Below are positions 13,380 to 24,513 of a DNA stretch of 64,000 bases, one piece after another. The notes below the pieces were generated by a model. The model saw nothing but the letters and a program-made list of their open reading frames with translations, searched no databases and was not told the DNA's origin. This stretch comes from Auanema rhodensis (Eukaryota; Nematoda; Chromadorea; Rhabditida; Rhabditidae). The DNA is taken from NCBI GenBank assembly GCA_964057225.1, contig OZ059900.1, positions 9,744,501-9,808,500 of the forward strand, written 5' to 3'. Position 1 is the stretch's first letter; the number at the start of each line of letters is the position of its first letter. Both the position numbers and the translations under genes were made by a program.

Positions 13380-16300
13380 TTATTGGTTTTCAGGAAATGA
13401 GAAATTAATCTTATTCGAAAAATCGTTATCGTCATCCTCGTTGTAGAAAATATCGTTTGCATCATGAGCGTCATGAGCGTTGTCGGCTTTCGGAGCTTTT
13501 TCTGCAGTAGCAGTGTTATTACCTTCATGTACAAATTCATCTCCTGAGTATGGCTGCATTCTAGCTCTATCATTTCCATTCTCATCTAGCATGCCAGGTA
13601 TGTGGTGTTCGGTAGCTAGGCGGTCACCATCATTTAATGGAAAATCGGCTGCGTTTGAGTTGATAGAAGTATCATCCTCTTCTTCGGTATCTGAAGAAAG
13701 TTGAATGACGGTTGTAATTTTGGATGCTTCTGCACTGGATGAGCTATTATTGGTACTAGCAGCATTTTTTGATTAGATTTAGGCAAATATCCTTATCGTT
13801 TCAACATAAAGTTCATTCTGGTTGGAAAGGGCTTTTTTGTTGTTGTTATAGTTACCTTCAACATTATTTGTCAACGTGAGAACATTAGAGAAGTCAACAC
13901 GAGCGTGATATCTGTTTCTGTTCTGAATGCGATCATCAGTACGAGTTTTCTGAACAATTGACTAAATTTGATACGCACAGATTTCTTACTTTGATCATAG
14001 CTTCAGTTCCAAATATATGATTCTGTGGTTGAACAAGTAGATTTTCTGAAAAAAAAAGTATTTTTTGGCGTATTAGAATAGCTAAATGTAGTACCATGGA
14101 GATTTTGAACTGGTTGGTTTACTCCGTTGTTCTGCAGCTGAACCTGCTCAGTTTCATTATGTTGTATGGGAATCGCAGGCATCTTTGGTATGGATTCCAA
14201 TGAATCATCTGTGTTATTAGTATTATCATTATAAAACATTAATGGAGGAGTACAAGGACGTGGTTCCATTTGAGCTTCAAGATTATCTGCTTCTTCGTCA
14301 TAAAGATTGTCTCTAGTTATAGAAAAATGTTCCCCCATGAAAGTAGACTCATTAGCTAACTCATCATCAGTAAGCCGATATTCGGAAGTCAGACAACTGT
14401 GTTCTGTTTTGAGTGCGCTGTTAGCAGGCTCACAATCAAGACGCATATAGTCAGGAGTAGGAGCACGTTCTTCTATTTGAATTGCACCATCAGAGAGCAT
14501 ACGAGCAGGAGCGGAATGACGTTGTTGCATTTCGGCTGTAACATTTTCAGTCTCATCCTCAAAACCCAGATATTCAGAAGTAGGAGAACGTTGGTTTCTT
14601 TGAATTGCATCAACAGGCGTATAGGCAAGACGTGCATGTTCTGGAGTATGAAAAGGTTGTTCCATTTGAGCTGCAGCATTTACAGTCTCGTCTTCGAACC
14701 CCATATGCGGAGGAGAAGGAGAACGTTCTTCCATTTGATCTGCACCATCCGAAGGCTCGTTATCAAAGAGCATGTAAGCAGGGGTGGAACGACGTTGTTG
14801 CATTTCAGCGACAAGACTGTGAGCTTGATCATCAAACCGAATGTTTTCAGGAGTAGGAGAACGTTGGTCTCTTTGAATAGCATCAACAGGAGCATAAGCA
14901 AGTCGCATATGTTCTGGAGTATGAAAACTTTGCTCTATTTCAAGTGCAGCATTTTCAGTCGCGTCTTCGAACCCCATGTGCGGAGGAGAATGAAAACGTT
15001 CTTCCATTTCATCTGCACTATCAGTAGACTCGTTATCAAAGAGCATGTAAGCAGGAGTAGAACGAAGTTGTTGCATTTCAGCGGCAGAGTTGTCAGTTTC
15101 ATCATCAAATCGCATGTTTTCAGGAGTAGGAGAACGTTGGTCTCTTTGAATTGCATCAACAGGCGCATAAGCAAGACGCATATGTTCTGGAGTATGGAAA
15201 GGTTGTTCCATTTGAGCAGTAGCATTTTCAGTCTCGTCTTCGAACCTCATGTGCGGAGGAGAAGGAGAACGTTCTTCCATTTGATCTGCACCATCTGAAG
15301 ACTCATTGTCAAAGATCATTCCAGCAGAAGTAGAACGACCATGTTGCATCTCGGTTGTGACGTTGTCAGTCTCATCATCAGAACGCACATATTCAGGAAT
15401 AGGAGAACGTTGATCTGTTTGATTTCCATCAACAGGCGCATAAGCAAGAAGCATATGTTCTGGAGTATGAAAACGTTGTTCTGATTGAGCTGTAGCATTC
15501 TCAGTATCATTGTGAAATCTCATGTATGTGGTATTAGAGGAACGGTGCTCGGTTTGCGGTGTACCATAAGAACAAAGGTTTTGATGCATCTGAGCTGCAG
15601 CATTAGTAGTCTCATTGGAAAATCTCATGTATGCAGCAGCAGGGGAACGGTGATCCGTTCGCGGTGTACCATAACCAAGATCATGTGGCTCCGTTGCAGG
15701 TGTACCATAAACAAAGCGATGTTGTTCCGTTGGAGGTGTACCATAAACAAAACGATGTTGCTCTGTTTGAGTTGTAGTTTCACTACCACTAGTTACAATC
15801 TCGCATTGTGTGTTTGCATTAGTAGGTGAACGGTACTCCGTGGGAGGTGTACTATAGGCACGACGATGCTGCTCCATTCCAACTGCCAAATGGTCCGCAT
15901 CATCATCAAAACGCGTATATGCGGGAGTTGGAGAGCCATGCTCTGATTTTGGTGGACCATAAAAAAATCTATTATCATAATGCATATATGCAGGAGTAGG
16001 GAAAGAACGTTGGTTTTGCATTGATGACGCATAGGTGTTAGAAGATGTTTGAAAAGGTGCATACGAGAATGCGGTAGAAGATTGTCTAGTTGGTAGCATA
16101 TTGTTACCAATGTAGACAGATTGCTGAGACATACTATTAGCTTGAATAGCAGTAGGTGATTCAGAATACATCTGATGAAATGGAGAAGACGTTTCGTCAA
16201 TCCGTGCTGTGTTGTTACGATCGGTATCATAGCTTTCATCAATAGTTAAAGGATTATTATCTTCAAAGCTCAACAACATATCGAGAGAGGTGGTAGTAAA

Positions 16301-16697
16301 GCGAGGTTGCAGAAATTCACTGTTGCCAGTGACAGGTCCTACATTTTCTACTGTTTGAGGATAATTCCCCATGGGCAGCATTGACCAGGAACCATCAGTG
16401 CGCGGACATGAATGCTAAAACAAAACAAATGTGAAACAAGAAATTAGTATGAAAACATACTTGTCTAGGAGGTACAAACTGAGAAAAATGCGGAATATAG
16501 TTGTTATCAAAGGTTCTGCCACGACCATTCCCATAGTGACGACGACCATGAGAATAGAAGCGATATGGATGAGCACGCGCAGGCGCAAATCTCGAAGCAG
16601 AACGATAATATGAATTGTTCATTATGTTTACATCATCAGAATTGCGCGTATTTCGATAGTTGCAACGCCGATGAGAATGTCGACCGCGCTCAGCCAT
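13380..16697 (-). CDS. large disordered protein with 91-residue tandem repeats, unrecognised
   Basis: Five exons with consistent phases: 16697-16461, 16414-14095, 14045-13990, 13961-13856 and 13729-13380, giving 1022 residues. The N-terminus (MAERGRHSHRRCNYRNTRNS) is Arg/His/Gly-rich with RG motifs (GRRHYGNGRGR), as in many RNA-binding low-complexity proteins. Most of exon 2 is built from 21-24-residue units of the type RSPTPENMRFDDETDN, RSTPAYMLFDNE, SPPHMGFEDATEN and FHTPEHMRLAYAPVDAIQRD, arranged as a four-unit higher-order repeat. The C-terminus is acidic (SSDTEEEDD) and ends FSFPENQ. Low hydrophobicity and repeated S/T-P sites predict disorder and possible proline-directed phosphorylation. 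A condensate or germ-granule type role is only a guess. No known domain was seen. Confidence 0.8.
14480..15500 (-). repeat. 273-bp coding tandem repeat (91-residue higher-order unit)
   Basis: The plus-strand anchor GGAGAACGTTG recurs at 14583, 14856, 15129 and 15402, exactly 273 bp apart each time. Each unit encodes four related sub-units of 21-24 residues. Degenerate single sub-units continue on both sides, especially short GTPxTExR units around 15540-15750. Confidence 0.9.
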
Positions 16698-19239
16698 GAT
16701 TCGACTAAATATGAAAGTCAAATTGAAAAAGAAGGCGTTGCTTAGACCTGCCTTAGTTTGCAGCTGTTCAGGAAGTACTTAAGCGGATCACTGAGACTAA
16801 ATGCCAAAATATAATAATGAGTTAGAATGTCTCATATGAAATCATATGAAGAAATAAAATAAGAAGATATTTTAATTGCAATAATATATAAGTTTAGTTT
16901 AGAAATATTTTCAGACAATATTTTCAACTTTGAATAAAAAATTATGAAAAGATTCCTTCCAAAAGTCTAATTGAGATGTAGTCTGACTCTTTTCAAATAT
17001 GCATGAAAGAATTATAATTGAATTTATTTATAATTCGAAAAAGTTTTATAAAAAGAAGATCAAAATTTGAATTTCTCATGGAAATTAATAGAAATTCTTA
17101 ATAGATTTGTACTTTTATGAGATTGTATACAAGTTTATATGAATGAAAATCGTTTTTCAAATGAATATTTAGTATAAAATATAGTAGAATAGATTATAAA
17201 GCATGAAATTAAAAAATGAAATATAATTTTTCAACTGATTAAACAAAAAAATTTTTGTGTTTGAAATCTGATTTTCATTTTTTCGAAAAGACGACACGCC
17301 TACTTTGGTAGATAAACAAGACGTTTGGTGGATTATAACCAAAAACATAAATCAGTTGATGATCATTATATTAGCAAATAATAAGTAAAAATAGACAACC
17401 ATATCTTGATAAACAATGAAATATGGAGCTAATTAACAGATCCAGTAATTATTGAAGAAAATTTATAAAAAAAAATGAAATAATGAAATATGTGTTTTTG
17501 ATATGGCATAAAGTTACAGTAGGAAATATATTTCATTTCATAAGTTAACAAATTCTAAAATATCTGAATTTAATGAAGTTTATTATATTTATAAAAAGCT
17601 TATTAACGAGTAAATACTGAATATAGAGAGAAAATAGAAATGTCGGATAACTCTCTGAACATGTCAGTAAATTGGTCAATTAGACATTTCTTGCAAACAT
17701 TACATCAACAAATTATAAAAGAATAGGCTATGAGTTACAAGTTATTTGTTAACTTTATCGTTGATGAGCTAGGATATCATCTTGTTCATGTGGAACTGTA
17801 GTTTATCGAAATTTTCATTTGGTTCCATATCTTCTTCTAGTCAGAAAGAATGAAAGAAAAGGCAGATGGAATATTTATATTTTCGTATTATTTAATTTTC
17901 TGGATTACTTTTACAAACAAATAATATTAGAAATAATAATAATAATTATTATTATTATTGTGATTTAAATAAAAACAGCAGCATGTTTTTGTATTGCATA
18001 CGTTGTAAAAAACTTTTTAAAAGGTAAGCTTTGTAGACAGCAGAATAATAATGTACAGAAAAGGAGGTGAACATAGAGGTATTTCTTCATAAAAATAGTT
18101 TTTTAGATAAATCTTACAAAATAAAAAAACTGATTCCAAGTTTAAGAAAATAAAAATTTTAGAGATCAGCTTAAGAAAAAACAAAAATTCCGCCAAATTT
18201 ATTGAAGTGTAGAAGTGTTTGAATGCGAATTTGTTGTACAACTTTCTAGTTTTCTTGTGCACCATTTTGGGTGATCAATCATGAATCATTGTTTTGTTTC
18301 AGAAGATTTTCATTCATATTTTCATTTTTACGTGATGTGAGTGATAGTTTCATTACATATTTGAACATTTAAAAATATTAAATAGACCATTTGCATATGT
18401 ATCCGGAATGTTTCTGCCTGTGTGGTCTTACATGCTAAGAGTAGTAACATGATTGTCAATTATAACTGATTGGCACCAGAGATACAGGCTGACAACGGAA
18501 CTTTATAATTTCCTGTGATCTCTACACATTGAAAATACATTATCCCGCCTAATCTAGCAATTCATCCAATACTTTAAGTATCATAAGATAATCTATATAG
18601 TATATTTCTTATTGTTATTCTAGGATACTATTCAAAGCTAAATAGCATGTGTTTTATACTTTTCTTTTTAAATTATTCTCTATAATCACGTGCTTATAAC
18701 TTATCATCACAAAGAGATGATGATTCCTTAATACATGAATTAAGATTTGGATCTCGAGTTTCAATGATAATACCGCAATGTGAACAATGATTAGCTAATG
18801 AAGAGTTATTTTTCCAAACCATCTCGAAGAAGCAGCAAGGTTTGACTAATATTATTTCTGCAATTATATAATTATTTCTTTAATACTCATAGCAGTTGAT
18901 AATTCAATTGCAGCCATGATTCCTGAAACAATGCTTCTATTTTCAAATCTATAAGAAAATAAATTTGTTGGTCAGGGATAACTATGACTTGTTTTGTTCA
19001 GGATAGTCAGAAGTAATATTTAACAACGGAATATTGATATTCATTAAATATTTGTTGACAACAATTTGGCACATGGAAAGCTTCTGGCATGTAAATAATA
19101 ATTATAAATGTTAATATTATTTAAATAATATTAACAGACCGTATCGTAAGAAAAACTGAACAAAAAAATTTGAAATATTTTGTCATGTAAGCTACGTATA
19201 TAGGAATTGCAAAACGGACGGCATCAAGCTGGTCTAAAT
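16698..19239. other. intergenic, AT-rich
   Basis: No gene supported in about 2.5 kb. It includes a near-palindromic AAT/ATT run at about 17932-17959 and a 26-bp palindrome at 19110-19135. Confidence 0.5.
19110..19135. repeat. 26-bp perfect palindrome
   Basis: The sequence reads GTTAATATTATTT and then its exact reverse complement with no spacer. It lies about 105 bp outside the left edge of the first duplicated block. It could be a chance AT palindrome. Confidence 0.6.
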
Positions 19240-19490
19240 AAGATTTTATTGAGTAAAATCTGATGAATTATGAAAATTCTTCAAAATATCTTACAAAATT
19301 TTAAATAAATTGTAAAGATTCATCAAACAAGCTGTATGTACGCTGTATACAATACAAATTGAAAAATACGTAATTAGAGCATTTAATTAGTAACCAAACC
19401 TAACTCATGTACGGAATGCAGTATAATCATAAGATGTTGAATTTTTAGCTTCACTTCCGTTACAGGACGCTTTTGCTCCTTTTTGCCTTA

Positions 19491-19540
19491 ATTTATTATG
19501 AAATAGCAGTAATATTTCTTAATTTATTATGAAATAGCAG
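19491..19540. repeat. 30-bp promoter-proximal minisatellite, about 2 units
   Basis: The unit ATTTATTATGAAATAGCAG plus spacer occurs twice here, 120-170 bp before the ATG at 19661. The matching place in copy B has four units. Confidence 0.8.
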
Positions 19541-19660
19541 CATTTCTCGTTAATTTTGGGAAACTTTCGTAATTTTATTTGATTTCTTGTTTTTAATTGA
19601 TTTAATTGATTTTAATTTTAATAAAGGTACTCATAGAGCTGAAGTTTGGTGCTTTTGAAG

Positions 19661-20353
19661 ATGTCTGCATTGGTTAGTCTCTATTAGTTCATCTGTCTGT
19701 AATTTTTATTTGTTTCAGGGCGAAAAAGCAGCATTTTACGAGCACGATAATATATTTCAAGTTGAGGAAGAAATATTCACGCGTGATCAAAGGGAACAAA
19801 TCGTTCATCGCACCTTCGAAATCAAAAATATTCGAGATCGGAAAGAGGATCGTGCTAAGCGGGTGCATTGCTTGCAGAAGGTCAACCCACGGCTGGTGAA
19901 AAGTACCAGAAAGAAGCTTTACGCACTGGATTTAATAGAAAGCGATATGATGTCCGATCTTCATTCAATCAATGATCTTTCATTAGACATGATTCGATTA
20001 AGAACGACGATTGGTAAGATCAGAACTCATATTCAAGAACAAACTCAGCATATGAATGAAGAAGAGAGATCAACTTACCTTATGCAAATGGAATATCGTA
20101 AATTTCATTCACTCGTATCGGAATACATGAATTTTTTCTGCAATCAACTTGTTCTTTTCATGAGAGCTCGTGAGCCAGTTCCTATTGAAATGGTGGAAGA
20201 GTTTATCGGTGCTCGTCATTATTTCTCCATCATGAGAAATGGCATGAAATCAACTTAGTGAGCTTTTAGCTTTTTTTTTGATTGTCATAATATTATATTT
20301 TCAGCCTGGAGAATTGCAAGCTGTTTGATAAGATCAGAGCAACCAACTATTGA
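19661..20353 (+). CDS. charged helical protein, cluster member A, unrecognised family
   Basis: Three exons: 19661-19672 (ATG plus three codons), 19719-20257 and 20305-20353; 199 residues. The 46-bp first intron ends tttcag in phase 0. The protein is rich in Arg, Lys and Glu without a signal peptide or membrane segment, so probably helical and intracellular. It carries the family motif MEYRKFHSLVSEYMNFFCNQ followed by a Pro-x-Pro and EF...YF. I chose the spliced C-terminus (YLENCKLFDKIRATNY) because two divergent relatives have a phase-2 intron at the same place. Without splicing, a TAG at 20256-20258 spans the donor and ends the protein at GMKST. It heads the pair with the secreted gene about 400 bp downstream. 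Function unknown. Confidence 0.82.
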
Positions 20354-20757
20354 ACTGCATTTTCGATATAATTTTATATAATAAAATTATATATGATACT
20401 AATTGTTACTAATAAAACGTTTTTTTTAAATGCGTGATTGAAACATACAACGAAACTTTAAAACTTCTGAATTCTAAGTATTATCGTTTATAATATTTTC
20501 CGACATGATATTGGTCTCGAAAAGAAATTATTATAAATTCTCTTTTTTTTTCAAAAATTGGGCAAAACATCTATGATATAGTATTAAGCAAGCTCGCAGT
20601 CTTTAATCTCTTGTTTCTCAATTGTGAACAAATCTATATACATTTACATGAGACATAGTTACAACACCATGGTTTCAAATGAAAAAAACCCAAAAATGAG
20701 AAATAATATGTTGGAATCGCTACGTTAAAAAACAAAAAACATGGCCCTTGGCATTTA

Positions 20758-21366
20758 ATGTCAATGTTTTCTCAGCTTTTAGCCATTTTCCTATTTTTCT
20801 GTATAATAAGCGAAATACAATCTGAGGTAAACATTTCATTTTTAATAATTACGTTTTGCTGTTTTCAGAAATTGTTCAGTTTAAAGTTTGATTATCAACC
20901 TGTTACTACTTATCATTTTAAATTGAAATCAGCTACGGGTTTTAACATGACCTTTGCATCCAGTTATGACGTGAATATTATTCAATTTGTGTTGGGAAAT
21001 TACAAGGTTGGATTGTTATTTATTTATTTCTTGAAGTTTATGGTCTAATTCAAGATTTTGCATACGAGTTTGATGGGAACCAAAATGGAAAAAGGAATGG
21101 TTTCATTGCCAACTACTTTTTACACTGGTACTGAAAATTGGACTATTCATTATTTTGATAACAAATCTTTTACCGGATTTGTGGTAAACGTTGATCTAGT
21201 AAAGCTGTAATACATTTTGTGTATTCAGATGTTTACGGATTATTCCAATACAAATGTGACAATTCCGATAAAAACTAGTTGGACATACGACAAACTGGCG
21301 ACACTGAAGTTTACTGCCGTAGGAGGATACTTTATGAAATATGTTAAAACATGCAAGTCAGGATGA
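20758..21366 (+). CDS. secreted beta-rich protein, copy A, unrecognised
   Basis: Four exons in phase 0 (20758-20826, 20869-21006, 21055-21183, 21229-21366); 157 residues. The first exon is a clean signal peptide (MSMFSQLLAIFLFFCIISEI). The mature part alternates short hydrophobic strands with polar residues, has N-glycosylation-type sites (NMTF, NWTI, NKSF, NVTI) and ends GGYFMKYVKTCKSG. Strand spacing recalls a galectin-like sandwich, but the galectin sugar-binding signature (H-x-NPR, W-x-E-x-R) is not seen, so this is only a fold-level guess. Expected outside the cell. Same strand as, and about 400 bp after, the helical gene. Confidence 0.8.
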
Positions 21367-21993
21367 TTTTGAAAAGTCAATCAGAAAAGTAATGACAGAT
21401 TCAATTATAAAAGTGTTTTCCACATGTCAAGCTAAGCTGTAATTTGTAAAACTTTTGTATTACTGTATTCCACCTAAAGTTGAAAGCCAGAGAGTCATAT
21501 TCATTACTTAATGCTTAATATCTCATAGATAATTAAAGTGTTTTCAGACAAAATTAATGAAATTTCGATATATTTTTCTATACTTCAATAGATCTTTAGC
21601 ATTTCTTTATATTTTTTAGTTGAAATCAAATGCTGTGTATAAGGCTTACGTAATATATTTGTACTTTGGTACATTGTCTGACAGACGACTTTCTTATTTG
21701 CAAGTTGAATGTTGAGCAGAGTTTTTAACTATTTCGTGTTTGTTAGTTAATTTGTTATTTCTATAATAATTAGAAATAAGCGCAGATATTCAACAAAATT
21801 ATGAATTGGTTTAGAAGATCTGATCTTATTTTGGCATTTTTGAAAGTCAATTGTTATTCTAAGTCCAATTAACAATTTAATGTTTCACGTTTCACGGAAT
21901 ACCTGAAGCAATAAAAACCTCGTATACGTTCCGCATCCATATTACTTCAGATATGCTCTACTATCTCCCATATAACTTATAATTAATAAACAT

Positions 21994-22116
21994 TTAGTTA
22001 TGAACCATAGGAAGAGTTACACATATTGAAAGTACTGCAACAAGTGAGAATGCTACAGCAGCATATGATACAAAGCGATAAGCATTAATGTGATGACCAA
22101 GATCTTCGTTAGACAT
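21994..22116 (-). pseudogene. truncated collagen first exon, inverted copy
   Basis: The minus-strand frame starts [20 protein letters not shown] and runs 40 residues to a TAA. From GCTTATCGC to CATAACTA it is base-for-base identical (89 bp, 21995-22083) to the first exon of the collagen at 22594, in opposite orientation. Similarity stops abruptly within the codon after VHN. No Gly-X-Y exon follows, so it cannot make collagen. A TATATAAAG box at 22151-22159 keeps the spacing seen in the intact gene. Confidence 0.85.
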
Positions 22117-22150
22117 GATTTAGTCTGCTGTTGCATAATAGTTTCAAAGT

Positions 22151-22159
22151 CTTTATATA
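22151..22159 (-). promoter_or_regulatory. TATA box of the collagen fragment
   Basis: TATATAAAG read on the minus strand, 34-42 bp before the fragment's ATG, the same position as in the intact collagen gene. Confidence 0.55.
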
Positions 22160-22551
22160 CCCGTCATTTTCATGCGAAAACTGTGTAGAAAACTGCTTTC
22201 ACTACAATATTTGTTTGTTTCTCCTTCACTACCTGTTGTAGAGGTTCAATGTTGCAAAGAGTATCGAAATCTATATAAAGTTTTTGTTTCGATTATGTAA
22301 AAAACAAGATTTAAATATGAAACAGAAGATATTAAAGTTTTATTACATATGGTAACAATTCAGTACAACTTTTAGTTTTTTTTGATGGATGAGCATGGGA
22401 TCTGAAAAGATATATTCATTTAGTATTTAATTAAACATTAAACTATGCTTTTGATTTTCTCTTTTAATTACCCAACTATAAAAATAATTACACATGATAG
22501 CTTTCTCACTATTTTAAGTTTCATTTAAGTTTCTTCCGTATTTGAAAATCT

Positions 22552-22560
22552 TATATAAAG
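22552..22560 (+). promoter_or_regulatory. TATA box of the cuticle collagen gene
   Basis: TATATAAAG 34-42 bp upstream of the collagen ATG at 22594; the same box and spacing occur in front of the inverted fragment. Confidence 0.65.
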
Positions 22561-22593
22561 AAGGCAATAACTTCAAAGCAAACCAAGGGCATC

Positions 22594-23642
22594 ATGTCTT
22601 ACGATCTTGGTCATCGCATTAAAGCTTATCGCTTTGTATCATATGCTGCTGTAGCATTCTCACTTGTTGCAGTACTTTCAATATGTGTAACTCTTCCTAT
22701 GGTTCATAACTATGTGTACCATGTAAAGAGATCAATGAACAGAGAAATTCAGTTCTGCAAAGTAAGTGCTTTCCTTCATTTTCTTCTTTTTTCGACTTCT
22801 TCATATACATTGTTTATTAATATTTTCTCTTTTAGTCTTCTGCTAAGGATATTTGGACTGAAGTCAATCATTTGAAAGATGCTCCAAGAAACAGAACTGC
22901 TCGCCAAGCAGGATATGAAGTCGATGAAGGAGTTCAACAAGACCCTCCACGTGGTGGAAGAAATGGATATGTAAAGCCAGGAAACTGCAATGCTTGCTGT
23001 CTTCCAGGACCACAAGGTCCAGCTGGAACTCCAGGAAGACCAGGAACTCCAGGAAGACCAGGAGCCCCAGGAATGCCAGGAAACCCAGGAAAGCCATCTC
23101 AGACTCCATGCAATCCAATCACTCCTCCACCATGCAAGCCATGCCCTGCTGGACCACCAGGACCACCAGGAGCTCCAGGACCAGCTGGAGATGCCGGAAT
23201 CCCAGGAAACCCAGGACAAGATGGCGGATTTGCTCTTCCAGGACATCCAGGACCAAAGGGACCACCAGGACCATCAGGATCACCAGGAGCTCCAGGACAA
23301 CCAGGACAACCAGGACAAGATGCTCCAAATGAGTACCCAGTCCCAGGACCACCAGGACCAGCTGGACCACAAGGACCACCAGGACCATCCGGACAACCAG
23401 GACAACCAGGACAAGATGGACAACCTGGTTAGACTTGCTTTTCAGAACTAAGATAATAGAGATTTTTAGGACAAGCTGGACCAAAGGGACCAAATGGACA
23501 ACCAGGAAACCCAGGACCAGACGGTAACCCAGGAACTCCAGGACAAGCTGGACAACCAGGAGGACCAGGAGAGAAGGGAATTTGCCCCAAGTACTGCGCT
23601 ATCGACGGAGGAGTCTTCTTCGAAGACGGAACCAGACGCTAA
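22594..23642 (+). CDS. nematode cuticle collagen
   Basis: Three exons: 22594-22761, 22836-23427 and 23470-23642; 310 residues. Order: a short N-terminus, a membrane/signal-anchor segment ([20 protein letters not shown]), a region containing RNRTARQ, which fits the subtilisin-like processing site of cuticle collagens, then a Cys pair (NCNACC) and Gly-X-Y blocks separated by a Cys/Pro-rich break ([14 protein letters not shown]) and a shorter break (APNEYPV). It ends with the conserved [19 protein letters not shown]. The product is secreted, trimerises and is cross-linked into cuticle. Proline is almost always CCA. An AATAAA lies just after the stop (23656). The second intron is only 42 bp and splits a Gly codon. 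Confidence 0.95.
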
Positions 23643-23966
23643 ATCTCACATCTCAAATAAACATTTCAATCTTATATGCTTTATGAATTTCAACACTTTG
23701 GCACAGGGGCTCAAATCTATTTGATTCTGACTATGATGCATCTACAAACATTTTTGTTGCCTAGATTGAGTTATTTGAAATCTCATATGCGTTTTCATTT
23801 TTTTATAGAAACCACTGTTGATGAAAGAGTTGTATACTATATAACTAGTTGAAAATCAATTTATTAAAAAACTAAAAACATGAAAAACAAATCACAGAAT
23901 GAGAATAACATGATTAGACAACTAGAGAAACAGGATAGCTTGACATGGTATTATCCTTCTTCATAT
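23643..23966. other. 3' intergenic between convergent genes
   Basis: Contains the collagen 3' end with AATAAA at 23656. The next gene ends on the opposite strand at 23967. Confidence 0.5.
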
Positions 23967-24513
23967 CTATGGTTTAATATCACTTCTAAAATTATTATAC
24001 TTTAGTAATTATACGTATAGTTATGAAAACTTACACATTTTCGTTGATATTTGACAACATTCTCTTGAAATATGCACAAGTTTCTTGAAATTCGTCCAAT
24101 AACGTGATTGGGATTGGAATTCCAGCTTCGTTTAAAACATTAATTTGATTACAAAAGAAATTTATATATTCATGCTGAAGAGAATAAAGTTTCCTAAATT
24201 CCATTTTGCAAAGTTCAACGTCTTTCTGCTTTGGATTGGTTTTCTTTAGTAATTCCGCTTCGATTCTAGCTTTCATCTCAGCTATCCGACTTTTTGTATT
24301 TGCGACTTCAAGCAATTTGTGTTGGTTTCGCAATTTTTGGGTTTTGATCTCCTGCCTAAGTGTAGTTATTTCATCATAAAGTTCATCAAATTTGGCTTCA
24401 TCAACAGTAGAATCAGATTCAAGAGCTTCGAGATCTATTGGATAAAACAAATCTTCAAACGTCTCCTAAGAATATATTATTCACAAGAAAATAGAAAAAC
24501 AGTAACAAACCAT
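23967..24513 (-). CDS. helical protein, divergent cluster member C
   Basis: Exons 24513-24511 (only the ATG), 24465-24035 and 23985-23967; 150 residues. The 45-bp intron begins directly after the start codon; the second intron is phase 2, as in the other family members. The protein starts M-ETFEDLFYPIDLEALESD, continues as a probable coiled coil (TTLRQEIKTQKLRNQHKLLE) and carries the family core MEFRKLYSLQHEYINFFCNQ with a following PIPITLLDEF...YF. The N-terminal domain is shorter than in members A, B and D. It is divergently oriented to member D, with about 825 bp between the start codons. Function unknown. Confidence 0.75.

Larger units (their letters stand above)
19240..21616 (+). repeat. 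duplicated block, copy A
   Basis: Near-identical to about 28014-30522 in the same orientation, beginning around GTAAAATCTGATG and ending around CATTTCTTTATATTTT. Contains the helical-protein gene 19661-20353 and the secreted-protein gene 20758-21366. Intergenic, intronic and 3' sequence match at nearly every base except for a few indels and two divergent patches inside the secreted gene. Confidence 0.92.

Noticed and set aside
14399-15298. 299-codon plus-strand open frame
   Set aside because: Antisense of the 273-bp coding repeat; the minus strand has proper splice sites, phase and a longer frame.
20758-21366. Firm galectin call for the secreted protein
   Set aside because: Only strand spacing is suggestive; the carbohydrate-binding residues that define galectins are not present.
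21995-22712. Collagen inverted repeat as ends of a DNA transposon
   Set aside because: The arms are collagen coding sequence, no target-site duplication is apparent, and the interval between them has no transposase.
22776-23246. Minus-strand Ser/Trp-rich open frame across the collagen
   Set aside because: It is the antisense of CCAGGA-type Gly-Pro repeats; open only because of the repeat.
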